From Brevibacterium sp. JSBI002 (GTDB lineage: Bacteria; Actinomycetota; Actinomycetes; Actinomycetales; Brevibacteriaceae): a stretch of 64,000 nt of DNA. The stretch lies in assembly GCF_026013965.1 (NCBI RefSeq), contig NZ_CP110341.1, positions 1,550,001 through 1,614,000 of the forward strand. Direction: 5' to 3'. The notes below the pieces were generated by a model that saw nothing but the letters and a program-made list of their open reading frames with translations, had not been told where the DNA came from and did no database searches. The position numbers and the translations under genes were made by a program. Positions within the stretch are counted from its first letter, which is position 1. Each line of letters begins with the position of its first letter. Below, piece after piece: positions 8,225 through 15,540 of the stretch.

Positions 8225-8657
8225 GAGCGAAGCTAAGAGGCAGCGCTTGCGAATACTGAGCCTGACAGTGCTGAGTCTGGTCGGCACTGTTCTCATCATC
8301 GCTGGGGTGGCCGTATCGTGGCAGCGCACGCTGATTCCCGGAGCCTTTGGTGGCACAGTCCGGAACATCGTGGCCTTTGAGGTTGATCAGCCCGGAGTCG
8401 ATGACTGGGTGAGCCTGAGCATCGATGATCGTGAGATCACCACGGGAAACGACGCGTTGATGTGCCTGAGAGAAGGTTCGACTGCCGCCAAAACATCGTT
8501 CTCACGTCAGGTGCATGTGGATGGTGCGACCTGTGAGCTGCCGTTCCCACGGCAAGCCGTGTCGGACACGATCGTGCCGCTGTTGCTTGCGGGGATACTC
8601 TCGTCAATTGTCCTATCGAAACGCAGGCACCGTAATGTCCCTGGCGGCGACTCCTGA
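8208..8657 (+). CDS. Two-helix membrane protein of unknown function
   Basis: A TTG start overlaps the upstream gene by 17 bases and follows a GGAGCAG sequence. The product has about 149 residues: a basic N-terminus, a transmembrane helix (about 16-35), an extracytoplasmic loop of about 85 residues with two Cys, and a second helix near the C-terminus (TIVPLLLAGILSSIVL) followed by RRHR. It is the last gene of the module before site S4. Confidence 0.45.
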   Translation: MSESSESEAKRQRLRILSLTVLSLVGTVLIIAGVAVSWQRTLIPGAFGGTVRNIVAFEVDQPGVDDWVSLSIDDREITTGNDALMCLREGSTAAKTSFSRQVHVDGATCELPFPRQAVSDTIVPLLLAGILSSIVLSKRRHRNVPGGDS

Positions 8658-8684
8658 GGTCAGGGCGGTGTGGGACTCAACAGA

Positions 8685-8746
8685 TCTGTCAGCGATTCAT
8701 CCGAACCGTTTGGCAGATTTGTTGAGCTTGTATACCCTTTAGGCAT
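8685..8746 (+). other. Res-like site S4 (most divergent)
   Basis: TTTGGCAGATTTGTTGAG (8709-8726) and the core GTATACCC (8730-8737) precede TTTAGGCAT. The left subsite is weaker than in S2, S3 and S6. The site separates the membrane-protein group from the amidase module. Confidence 0.4.
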
Positions 8747-8780
8747 ATTTCGAGGTTCCCTCGCGAAACTATGCTGGAGG

Positions 8781-8806
8781 GCCACCCGATGTGACCATCG
8801 GGTGGC
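8781..8806 (+). promoter_or_regulatory. Perfect hairpin upstream of the amidase gene
   Basis: Two 11-base arms (GCCACCCGATG and complement) flank a TGAC loop, followed by AAAA. It lies between site S4 and the next start codon, so it could be a terminator for upstream reading or a 5' mRNA structure. Confidence 0.45.
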
Positions 8807-8884
8807 AAAATCGACACTCTCGACCCCTTATGATTCAACAGGAACGACACTAGTCGTCCTTTCCGTTTGAACATCGAAGGTGAT

Positions 8885-10153
8885 ATGAAATCTCGAATCC
8901 TCTCAGGTGTCGCCTGCATGGCCGTCACCACATTGCTTTCTGGTGGGTTGCTGGCGACCAGCACACCGACTCCGGCCTCGGCCACCACCGACACACTGTC
9001 GAACACAGCAGTTCAAGCCACTCTCGATACCTACCTCAAAGGCGTCGATGCAGCATGGGATGCAGGAACCAAAGCGCCAGGCACAATCTCTCTTACCGCG
9101 CAGAGCGGAAAGAGCGGTGCAAAACAGCCACTACTCCAACGTTCGGAAGTCCTGGAACGAGCAGAAATTTGGAAGGATGCCGGCCTTGACATCAAAGACA
9201 CCCACACCGAGCAAGCGCCAGTTGAGGTCAGAGAATCGACCAACAAGGTCGAGCTAGTCTCATCGGTTCTGACGACTTGGTCGGTGATTGATCAAGAGGG
9301 CTTTGCCGACGAACCCTTCTCGACAGAATTCAGGAAAGTTGTTCTCACGCGAGCGAACTCTTCGTCGGCGTGGATCATCACTGACGATGCCCTCCTGCCT
9401 GACGACTACTTCGACGGCGAAGACAGTCAGACCATCAGCACAGCACCAGCGTCACAACCAGAACCAGAATCAAATGCCGATGACACCGTGGTCGACGAAG
9501 GTGAGCCCATCACCGATCTCGCACCGTTGGGTGAGGGTGCGAGCGAAGACAAACCCGCAGAGGGTTCTACTGACGGCAGATGGATAGTTCCACCAGTATT
9601 GGATGCATACAAAGGTAAGATCCAGATAAAGCAGAATAAGCTTGACCGGAACAAGGTCGTCGCGAAAGCTAAGCAATGGTCGAAGAGCTCTAAAATGAGC
9701 CCCAACTTCCCTAAGTTCAAAAACAATTGCGCGAACCTTGCTTCGCAATCTCTTCGTGCTGGGGGATGGCAGTACCGAAAATCATCCAATCATCTAGATT
9801 TTCGCACATGGGCGCCGAAAAACCTTATAGGTAAACCCACTAGAACATGGTCTCAGGCGTCAGCGCTGCACTCATTTGTAGCTCTCGCAGGAAAGAGGGA
9901 GCGGAAGGATATCTGGACCACGAAGCCGGGCGACTTGATCTTCGCTGACTGGGGACCGAACAAGTATGCGGACGGAAAGATTGATCACGTCATGATCGTG
10001 ACCGGCTCCCTGACAGATAAACGCGGACACAAGTGGCCGCGCATTTCACAACAGTCGAATCCCCGCTACAACGTTCCCCTCAGCGATCAAGTAGACCGTC
10101 AGTACAGAGCGGGAGTGCGGAAAATTAAGTGGTATCCGATGATAATGGATTGA
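8885..10153 (+). CDS. Secreted protein with C-terminal amidase-like domain
   Basis: The start at 8885 follows GAAGGTG. The 422-residue protein has a signal peptide (cleavage after about residue 34, ASA/TTD), an extracytoplasmic region to about 200, an acidic linker and a C-terminal domain from about 250. That domain resembles the putative amidase domain Amidase_6: RNKVVAKAKQW, then FKNNCANLASQSLRAGGW with Cys282 as likely nucleophile, then PGDLIFADWG and KIDHVMIVTG with His368. Such domains may cleave peptidoglycan. A toxin role is inferred from the membrane partner gene two bases downstream and the cassette context. Confidence 0.72.
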   Translation: MKSRILSGVACMAVTTLLSGGLLATSTPTPASATTDTLSNTAVQATLDTYLKGVDAAWDAGTKAPGTISLTAQSGKSGAKQPLLQRSEVLERAEIWKDAGLDIKDTHTEQAPVEVRESTNKVELVSSVLTTWSVIDQEGFADEPFSTEFRKVVLTRANSSSAWIITDDALLPDDYFDGEDSQTISTAPASQPEPESNADDTVVDEGEPITDLAPLGEGASEDKPAEGSTDGRWIVPPVLDAYKGKIQIKQNKLDRNKVVAKAKQWSKSSKMSPNFPKFKNNCANLASQSLRAGGWQYRKSSNHLDFRTWAPKNLIGKPTRTWSQASALHSFVALAGKRERKDIWTTKPGDLIFADWGPNKYADGKIDHVMIVTGSLTDKRGHKWPRISQQSNPRYNVPLSDQVDRQYRAGVRKIKWYPMIMD

Positions 10154-10154
10154 T

Positions 10155-10580
10155 ATGACTGCCTCATACGTATCACCAGACAGCGAGCTTCCCGCGGCGG
10201 GATTCCTGCTCCTGCTCGTCTGCCTTGCCTTCGTCGGGGTGACATTCACTCTGCTCTGCGTGTTCAAAAGAGAGCGCTGGAGAATGTACACGGCACTAGG
10301 AGTGATCGCAGCAGTGCTGATTCTGTTCGCAGCGTTCCTCCTCATCGGCACGGGAACTGTGCAGTCCGGCGGAACGTTAACTCCTTGCCCGACAGCACTG
10401 CAAGGTATTCAGCTGGAACCTGTTCCAGGTAAAGACTTGCCCGGGGGTATTGCAGAATGCCGCGATATCTCACAACGTAATACCGTCTTTGCTGGGGTAG
10501 CGACTGTTCTGGGAGTCGGTATCGCGGTGGGAGGGATACTCTCACGCCAGCGACGTGCACACAGTGCAGTAAGTCGCTAA
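10155..10580 (+). CDS. Three-helix membrane protein, candidate immunity to the amidase
   Basis: The ATG lies one base after the amidase stop, so the two are almost certainly co-translated. The product (141 residues) has two transmembrane helices (about 14-37 and 46-66), an outer loop with two Cys (TPCPTAL, AECRDIS), and a third helix (about 113-133) ending in RQRRAH. A membrane protein facing the wall would suit protection against a peptidoglycan-cutting effector. That role is inference and no family was recognised. Confidence 0.5.
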   Translation: MTASYVSPDSELPAAGFLLLLVCLAFVGVTFTLLCVFKRERWRMYTALGVIAAVLILFAAFLLIGTGTVQSGGTLTPCPTALQGIQLEPVPGKDLPGGIAECRDISQRNTVFAGVATVLGVGIAVGGILSRQRRAHSAVSR

Positions 10581-10734
10581 ATCACAACCGCCAGGGCGCG
10601 TCGTAAACTTAGGCTCACGTGTTTGAACGAGTTTGAGGCGTTGCGCTCTGGTGGTTGTTCCCTGAGTACTGGCCCGCAGGTGGTGTTAGCAGGGCACTCT
10701 TCTTGGCATAACTGTGAAGACGTGAAATAAGTCG

Positions 10735-10772
10735 GTATACAGTTTCGGTCGACGGGCATACCCGATTGACGT
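10735..10772 (+). other. Res-like site S5
   Basis: TATACAGTTTCGGTCGACGGGCATACCC is the full extent of the resemblance on the left. To the right, CGATTGACGTGATC continues as in S1. From the core centre rightwards the sequence matches S1 and its module, while the left side is unrelated to S1. That is the pattern expected at a crossover point. Confidence 0.5.
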
Positions 10773-12401
10773 GATCACACTCACTCGGCCTGCGCGGACG
10801 AAGTTCTCTCGAAATTTCATACTTTCGTGCGAGGTGCCCCGCGGCGCCCACACAGTATGACCGGACCTGCGGCTGGTAACGGTTTGATTGCTTTCACACG
10901 AGCGACCCCGGAAACCAACTCAGGGATTGTTAGGTTTAAGGACGGCTTATCCCCATGAAAAATCGTCCCCACCCTTTTTCACAGACTGCGAGACCATGCG
11001 AGAAGACTCCCGGATGGCCCCGGCCCCCGTTTATCCCCGCCGGTGGGTCCAGTGTGCCCTGGTGGCAGCCGTCGTCATCGTTTTCGCCATGGCCGCCACT
11101 GTCATCGTTTTCACGCCAGTAGAAACTGTTTCGAAGTTTCGGGTCGCAATCATCGATGGAGGAATTGACCCCACCTACCCAGCATTGAATAAGGCGAAGA
11201 TCGAGGTTCGTTCGGTGCCGGGCGCCCCGTCGAGAGTTAGCGAACACGGGTCAGCCATGGCCGCAATCATGGTTGAAAGCGCGTCAGCAAAACCATCTAC
11301 ACGATCTCCGACGATCGAGATCGTCGATGTCCCGGCTCTTGATGTTTCTGGTGTCGGGGAAGTTGAAGACTTGGCGACTGGGATCACGACTGCGACGCAA
11401 CAAGATGTGGATATGATCGTCGCCGCGCTCGGGACCGAAATGGACGCGCCAGAGCTGAAGGAAGCGGTCCGTCAAGCTCAAAACGATGGCGCGACCATCT
11501 TTTCCGGTGCCGGGAACGGTATAGGAGACTTCGCCTCATACCCAGCCCAATATGAGGAAGTGATCTCAGTGGGGGCACTGAACAAGTCAGGCCACCGCCT
11601 GAGATTCACGAACACTCGAGCAGCGAATCTCCTAGCTGCCGGTGAGGAAATCCACGTTGAGAGACCGGGAGGTGGGACCCAGTCGTATTCAGGGACGTCT
11701 CCTGCAACAGCGATTGCTGCGGGAAAGGTTGCCGCGTGCTGGCCACTGATTGCTCCACACACTCTTGATCAGACCCGCAGGAACACTCCTGTCGATCAAG
11801 CGATAAAAGAAGCCATTGAAGCACAAGGAAAGGACCCGAGGGAATGCAAGTCTCTTTAAGGAAGAGCGTCGCTGCTGTTGCAGCGGTGACCGCGTTAGCG
11901 GTGGGGCTGTCGACGGCAAATATTTCACCGGTCGCGGCCGACGAGCCAACCGAAGTACCAAGCGTCAGCACACATAGTGTCTCTGTTGACCCTGATGAGG
12001 CGACCTCAGGTGTTGAGTCGCTTGATGAGGGTGGCGACAACCTAGATACGACTGTAGACGTCGACGCGGTCGGTGGCACAGTCTCCACCTCGGTCGAGGC
12101 TGAAGGTATTGATTCGCGTGTGGATGTCGCCACGGATTCCGATGCTCCTCTTGATGAGCTGATCCAGTCCGTGTCGGTTGAAGCAGTCGTCGATGGTGAA
12201 GACATTGAAAGCGAACTACTCGTCCGTGATTTCACCTATTTGGGTGACGAAGCCTTCGCCGCAACTCTCGAAGATGCTCAGTCAGGAGAAACCATTGAGG
12301 TTTCTTCGGACCAGGTAAATGCGCAGGCATTCCCGATTCTGTGGGTTCTTGGCCTCCTCGCCCGTGTCGGGATCAAAGCCGCAATCAAGCAAATAGGGAA
12401 G
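10759..12401 (+). repeat. Direct repeat, copy 2 (S8 protease-toxin module)
   Basis: This is near-identical to 398-2038, starting at the core of site S5 and ending inside the toxin gene before the variable domain. In this copy the protease frame is intact. Confidence 0.9.
10996..11859 (+). CDS. Membrane-anchored S8 (subtilisin-like) protease
   Basis: I take the ATG at 10996 (287 residues). A start at 11014 or further upstream is possible because no clear Shine-Dalgarno sequence is seen. Residues 18-40 form one transmembrane anchor. A compact peptidase S8 domain follows with the full triad: Asp54 (VAIIDGGID), His84 (SEHGSAMA) and Ser235 (SGTSPATA). The oxyanion region is SGAGNGIG. There is no propeptide, and at under 300 residues it is short for the family. 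The stop overlaps the toxin start by 16 bases, so protease and toxin are translationally coupled. A role in toxin maturation or release is plausible but inferred. Confidence 0.82.
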   Translation: MREDSRMAPAPVYPRRWVQCALVAAVVIVFAMAATVIVFTPVETVSKFRVAIIDGGIDPTYPALNKAKIEVRSVPGAPSRVSEHGSAMAAIMVESASAKPSTRSPTIEIVDVPALDVSGVGEVEDLATGITTATQQDVDMIVAALGTEMDAPELKEAVRQAQNDGATIFSGAGNGIGDFASYPAQYEEVISVGALNKSGHRLRFTNTRAANLLAAGEEIHVERPGGGTQSYSGTSPATAIAAGKVAACWPLIAPHTLDQTRRNTPVDQAIKEAIEAQGKDPRECKSL

Positions 12402-12686
12402 ACGCAAATTAAAAAGGCGGCTAAGTCATATTTGCTGAATTCGAAGGGAGTGAAGTGGAGTAAAATACTCGCTCCCAAGCATAAATGGAACAAAGTGGGA
12501 GCGAAATCAAAAGAGCAAGTCGCTGAAATCATGGGTAAAGCGATGGCAAACGGTAAACACTCGCCTTATAAGGGAGGCGGCGCAAAGCAGGCCGTCTACA
12601 AGTATAAGTATAAAGGGAAGAAGTATACTGTTGTGGTCACCTACGCATCGAGGGGAGGGAAGATCAGTAATGGGTGGGTTAGATAG
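11844..12686 (+). CDS. Secreted polymorphic toxin B (SAR2788-like family)
   Basis: This is 280 residues, with signal peptide, acidic middle region and hydrophobic pre-toxin segment almost identical to toxin A. From about residue 186 the domain has diverged but is still alignable: APKHKWNKVGAKS, AMANGKHSPYK and KKYTVVVTYASRGGKISNGW. Conserved His, Lys, Trp and Tyr positions between A and B suggest a shared enzymatic fold, probably a small nuclease. No database check was possible. The gene is intact, follows an intact protease gene, and overlaps its immunity gene by 17 bases. Confidence 0.72.
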   Translation: MQVSLRKSVAAVAAVTALAVGLSTANISPVAADEPTEVPSVSTHSVSVDPDEATSGVESLDEGGDNLDTTVDVDAVGGTVSTSVEAEGIDSRVDVATDSDAPLDELIQSVSVEAVVDGEDIESELLVRDFTYLGDEAFAATLEDAQSGETIEVSSDQVNAQAFPILWVLGLLARVGIKAAIKQIGKTQIKKAAKSYLLNSKGVKWSKILAPKHKWNKVGAKSKEQVAEIMGKAMANGKHSPYKGGGAKQAVYKYKYKGKKYTVVVTYASRGGKISNGWVR

Positions 12687-13188
12687 TAAGACTCAGCTGG
12701 CTCACGAGATCTCGGAGGCGCCAAGTGATAACTTTTCTGATGCGCTCAAAGTTTCGGACGGCATGTCAATTGCTCACGTTCGAGAAGTTCTGGAGGAGGA
12801 AATCGCACCCAACGATTCAGCGCTATGCCATCGTTTCATTGAGCAGTGGCTTGAGCGCTTGGAGCCTATACAAAAACTAGCGGCATCTATTGAGGTCTCT
12901 CACCTCTATTTGTTGGATCTTGTGGATATACCACACGCTGAGGACACTATTCTATCGCGCGCATTACATAATGGTGCTGGCGCAATTGAGGCCCTCAGGT
13001 CCGAACTTCTTTCTAATCGAGATCTGGGGCGAAATCCTGACGCTAGTTTTGGATTGAAGTTTGTTAAAACGCTCGAGACCGAAGCCTGCGAGCCATTGGA
13101 AACGGCCATCGAAAGATTACGCTCAAATTCTGATCGACTTGAGTTGCTAATTCAACGTGCGGACGATGAGGTGAAAGGCCAGGAGTAG
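12670..13188 (+). CDS. Predicted immunity protein B
   Basis: The ATG at 12670 lies 17 bases inside the toxin B frame and follows GAGGGGAGGGAAG. The product has about 172 residues and is soluble and acidic. It is a distant paralogue of immunity A and C: GMSIAHVREVL near the N-terminus, LLDLVDIPHAED in the middle, NPDASFGLKFV later. The lower GC content than in the 5' part of the module suggests the toxin domain and immunity gene were acquired together. Confidence 0.68.
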   Translation: MGGLDSKTQLAHEISEAPSDNFSDALKVSDGMSIAHVREVLEEEIAPNDSALCHRFIEQWLERLEPIQKLAASIEVSHLYLLDLVDIPHAEDTILSRALHNGAGAIEALRSELLSNRDLGRNPDASFGLKFVKTLETEACEPLETAIERLRSNSDRLELLIQRADDEVKGQE

Positions 13189-13203
13189 CTGGATTATCTT
13201 CCA

Positions 13204-13238
13204 GATAGTGGGGCAGCATGATTGGCTGCCCCACTATC
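13204..13238 (+). terminator. Hairpin terminator after immunity gene B
   Basis: Perfect 14-base arms (GATAGTGGGGCAGC and complement) flank a 7-base loop, starting 15 bases after the immunity B stop codon. Confidence 0.75.
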
Positions 13239-13611
13239 ATTCGCCGCATTCTTGCTCGACAGAGAGGACAATCCCGTCGCCGTTTTCTTAGACGCGAGGT
13301 CGGAGGCCGCCACTGCGGCCTGGGAGCCGGAAGGTGCCGTCCCCATGCTCGACTCTCTGATTGTCGAGTGCGGCGTCGACTGCTTCATGGTCGACGAGGT
13401 CCAGCAGACCCATCTCGTCCGCCGCGAGATGATCCTGTCCGTCAGAACCGAGAAGAAGCCTGCCTCGATGGCACGCCTGCCCCGGGCCGAAAAACGTGGT
13501 GCGAACGGAATGCAGGCTGTCCTTCCCTGCAAGGCTAAGTACATAGTTGTCACATATGCGAAGAAGTATGCGAAGAAGGGTGGGGAAGATCAGCAATGGC
13601 TGGTGGGGTAA
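13222..13611 (+). pseudogene. Remnant ending in a toxin C-terminal tail
   Basis: This open stretch follows the terminator of immunity gene B. The first 95 or so codons match nothing I recognise. The last 30 (KYIVVTYAKKYAKKGG and then a garbled tail) clearly derive from the end of a toxin A-like domain, with a small duplication of YAKK. There is no signal peptide, no N-terminal toxin region and no ribosome binding site. It is best read as an orphan 3' toxin fragment left by recombination, keeping the overlap that leads into immunity gene C. Confidence 0.6.
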
Positions 13612-14138
13612 GCCGTGATAGCGCGCAGGCACTGACCGAGGCGATCGTCGCTGCTGAGAAGGGCTCTCTTGACAGGGCGTTGCAGCTGGCGGGAGCTATG
13701 TCGATAAAGGACGTCGCCTATGCCCTTGTCGAAGGGTTCGAAGATACTGGGAGCCCCGTGCACAATTTCGAAGATATCCGTGATCGGTTCATTTGGCGGT
13801 GGATTTCTTCGCTCGACCCAGTAGAAGTACTTGCCGCGCTTGTCGCCATCGACGGTGTTTACAGCAACGATTTAGTGGTTCTGCCACATGCGGAAGACCG
13901 GTTCACGACCAGGCTCTTAGAAGCTTCTGCGGATGCCGTTCGTGTAATTGGCAAGCATCTTTCCTACGTGAAGGATCTTGCTGGAGGCCCCGATGCTAGT
14001 TTCAATGAGGCCTTCGCTGCGCGGGTGACAGAACTTGTTGACGGTCCGTTGGCTCAGATGTCTGACGATTTGACCTCACAGGCTCAGCAGCTAGCGAAGC
14101 TACAGCAGAACGCTGCTGAAATCGAGTCGGACGAATAG
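13596..14138 (+). CDS. Predicted immunity protein C (orphan)
   Basis: The ATG lies 16 bases inside the remnant toxin tail, after GGGGAAG. The 180-residue acidic protein is the third member of the immunity family: GAMSIKDVAYAL, NDLVVLPHAEDRF and GPDASFNEAFAARV. It resembles immunity A more than B. With no full toxin in front of it, it may protect against toxins from siblings, or be a leftover from an older toxin. The intact frame suggests it has been kept. Confidence 0.68.
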   Translation: MAGGVSRDSAQALTEAIVAAEKGSLDRALQLAGAMSIKDVAYALVEGFEDTGSPVHNFEDIRDRFIWRWISSLDPVEVLAALVAIDGVYSNDLVVLPHAEDRFTTRLLEASADAVRVIGKHLSYVKDLAGGPDASFNEAFAARVTELVDGPLAQMSDDLTSQAQQLAKLQQNAAEIESDE

Positions 14139-14152
14139 GAGCTAGCTTTAAA

Positions 14153-14196
14153 CCCACTAGGGCGGGGCCGCAAATCTACGGTCCCGCCCTTGTGGG
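14153..14196 (+). terminator. Hairpin terminator after immunity gene C
   Basis: 18-base arms with two mismatches (CCCACTAGGGCGGGGCCG against its partner) flank an 8-base loop, 15 bases after the stop codon. Confidence 0.75.
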
Positions 14197-14213
14197 TGCG
14201 GCTGTTGGAGTTT

Positions 14214-14354
14214 GTGCAGACAGCTGACGAAATCGGCTTCGCAGATCGAGAGGGCGACTTTCCAGCGTCTAGGTGGTGCCGTCCTTGACAGGTTTGTTCG
14301 CAATCTAGTCCAGTTCTTGGACAGATTAGGTAAGCGGGCATACCCACTGGACAT
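14214..14354 (+). repeat. Module 3' flank repeat, copy 2
   Basis: This aligns with 2926-3065 from GCAGACAGCT to the core of site S6, then diverges. It shows that both protease-toxin modules share a 3' end as well as a 5' end. Confidence 0.75.
14285..14354 (+). other. Res-like site S6 (closes the array)
   Basis: TTGACAG (14285-14291), TTGGACAGATTAGGTAAG (14317-14334) and the core GGGCATACCC are followed by ACTGGACAT. No secreted-protein gene follows; the next gene is convergent. Six sites bound five modules, which fits a module boundary better than a promoter. Confidence 0.55.
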
Positions 14355-14394
14355 ACAAGAAGCGGCTTGTCCGCCTGAGAACGTGGGGTAGGGG

Positions 14395-14973
14395 TCAGAG
14401 CTCGCCTCGGCCCATTTTCTCAAGTTCCAACCGAATAAGCTTGGCAAAATATGGGCAACCTGATTTTTCTAAGTAATCATCGAGTTGCACCCGTTCCTCA
14501 GACTTCTTCCAGTAGGCGATCTGCGCATTGATGATCGGAGGAATGCAGGCAGGGTTGGAGTCCGCCACGAGTAGGAAAAAGTTATCAGGTGAGATGATCT
14601 CGTAGGGCTCAAGGTCGGGATTCCCGCTGATGCCCTTGGGTGAGTCGGCGGTGAGGACGAAGTCAGCCCGCGAGGCCAGTGCCGCCGCGTGGACATGGTA
14701 GTCGTGTTCATCGCCCCCAGTGAAAGTGGCGTTTCCTGGGTAGTTGTCGATTACTTCGTCGACAACCTTGCGTATCAGCTCTAGTCGTCGTCGCGTGTAG
14801 CTGCCTGCAGCCTGGGGTTCCTTCTTTCGCATGTTGGCAAGAACTTCGGCGAACACATCTTCCGTCGAGTGGATTTGGAACATGCCTTCGTTGGCATCGC
14901 GCAGGAAGAACAGCCAGTCAATGAGCGTCTTACGGAAGAAGATGTTTGCATCCACGAAAACTCTCTGCGTCAT
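14395..14973 (-). CDS. PIN-domain toxin-like ribonuclease
   Basis: The 192-residue protein begins with the PIN signature RVFVDANIFF, whose Asp is the first metal ligand. It continues with acidic residues in STEDVFAEVL and HDYHVHAAALASRADFVLTAD, the usual second acidic cluster. PIN proteins cleave RNA using Mg2+ or Mn2+. It follows a DNA-binding gene in the same direction with a gap of 73 bases, as in type II toxin-antitoxin operons with the antitoxin first. It is longer than typical VapC (about 130 residues) and has a C-terminal helical extension. Confidence 0.75.
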   Translation of the reverse strand: MTQRVFVDANIFFRKTLIDWLFFLRDANEGMFQIHSTEDVFAEVLANMRKKEPQAAGSYTRRRLELIRKVVDEVIDNYPGNATFTGGDEHDYHVHAAALASRADFVLTADSPKGISGNPDLEPYEIISPDNFFLLVADSNPACIPPIINAQIAYWKKSEERVQLDDYLEKSGCPYFAKLIRLELEKMGRGEL

Positions 14974-15046
14974 GTGCTCAATGTACCGGAGAGTATGCGA
15001 GTCAGGGGCACGCTTCGGCGCACCCCTGACTTCTTCGGATCAATCT

Positions 15047-15487
15047 TCAGTTGTCGAGAAATTCCTCATTCTCAGCATCAAGAGCGAGCAGCTCATCGAA
15101 TGCTGCACGGCGCTCTTTAGCGCGGAGCTTCTTTACCTTCAGCACCTCGTCACGAGAGAAGCGCGTATGGGTTCCCACGGCGAACGAAGAGATCTTCTTG
15201 TCCCGCACCCATTTCATCAGTGTGGGCCGCGATATGCCCAGCATGTCAGCAGCTACCGTGCTCGTAAGTTCAGCGGGTGTTTGACCGATAGATACCTCGC
15301 CGTGACGGGCAACTGACTCAAGCGCATGGAGAAGCATCTCCTGCACGTCGCGTGGGAGGTTGACCGTTGCCCCGTCGGCGGTCTTCATCGCAAGAACTGC
15401 ACCCTTGAGGGCTGGGATGTCCTGAGTTTCACGGACCACTTGGTCACTGATATCGATGCGACCCTTAACTTGCATGACGGCACTCAT
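15047..15487 (-). CDS. HTH (excisionase-like) antitoxin
   Basis: This is a 146-residue DNA-binding protein. A central MerR/excisionase-type HTH is visible in TVAADMLGISRPTLMKWVRD, followed by the wing HTRFSRDEVLKVKKLRAK. The acidic C-terminus (LLALDAENEEFLDN) could bind the toxin. It is the likely autoregulatory antitoxin of the PIN toxin downstream. The upstream stretch TTGCACTTATAAGTGCAA (15541-15558) is a strong palindrome and the obvious operator. Confidence 0.75.
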   Translation of the reverse strand: MSAVMQVKGRIDISDQVVRETQDIPALKGAVLAMKTADGATVNLPRDVQEMLLHALESVARHGEVSIGQTPAELTSTVAADMLGISRPTLMKWVRDKKISSFAVGTHTRFSRDEVLKVKKLRAKERRAAFDELLALDAENEEFLDN

Positions 15488-15540
15488 GTCGGCCCCCTTT
15501 CTCGTGCGAGCGGTCGAGCGTCTAGCTCAATAGTAGTGAG

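Noticed and set aside
353..14354. The six ATACCC sites as ordinary sigma-70 promoters
   Set aside because: TTGGAC with 16 bases to NATACC could pass as a promoter in S3 and S6. But S6 is not followed by a gene in that direction, S1 and S5 lack the -35 word, and homology between modules breaks at the core. It remains an alternative to test.
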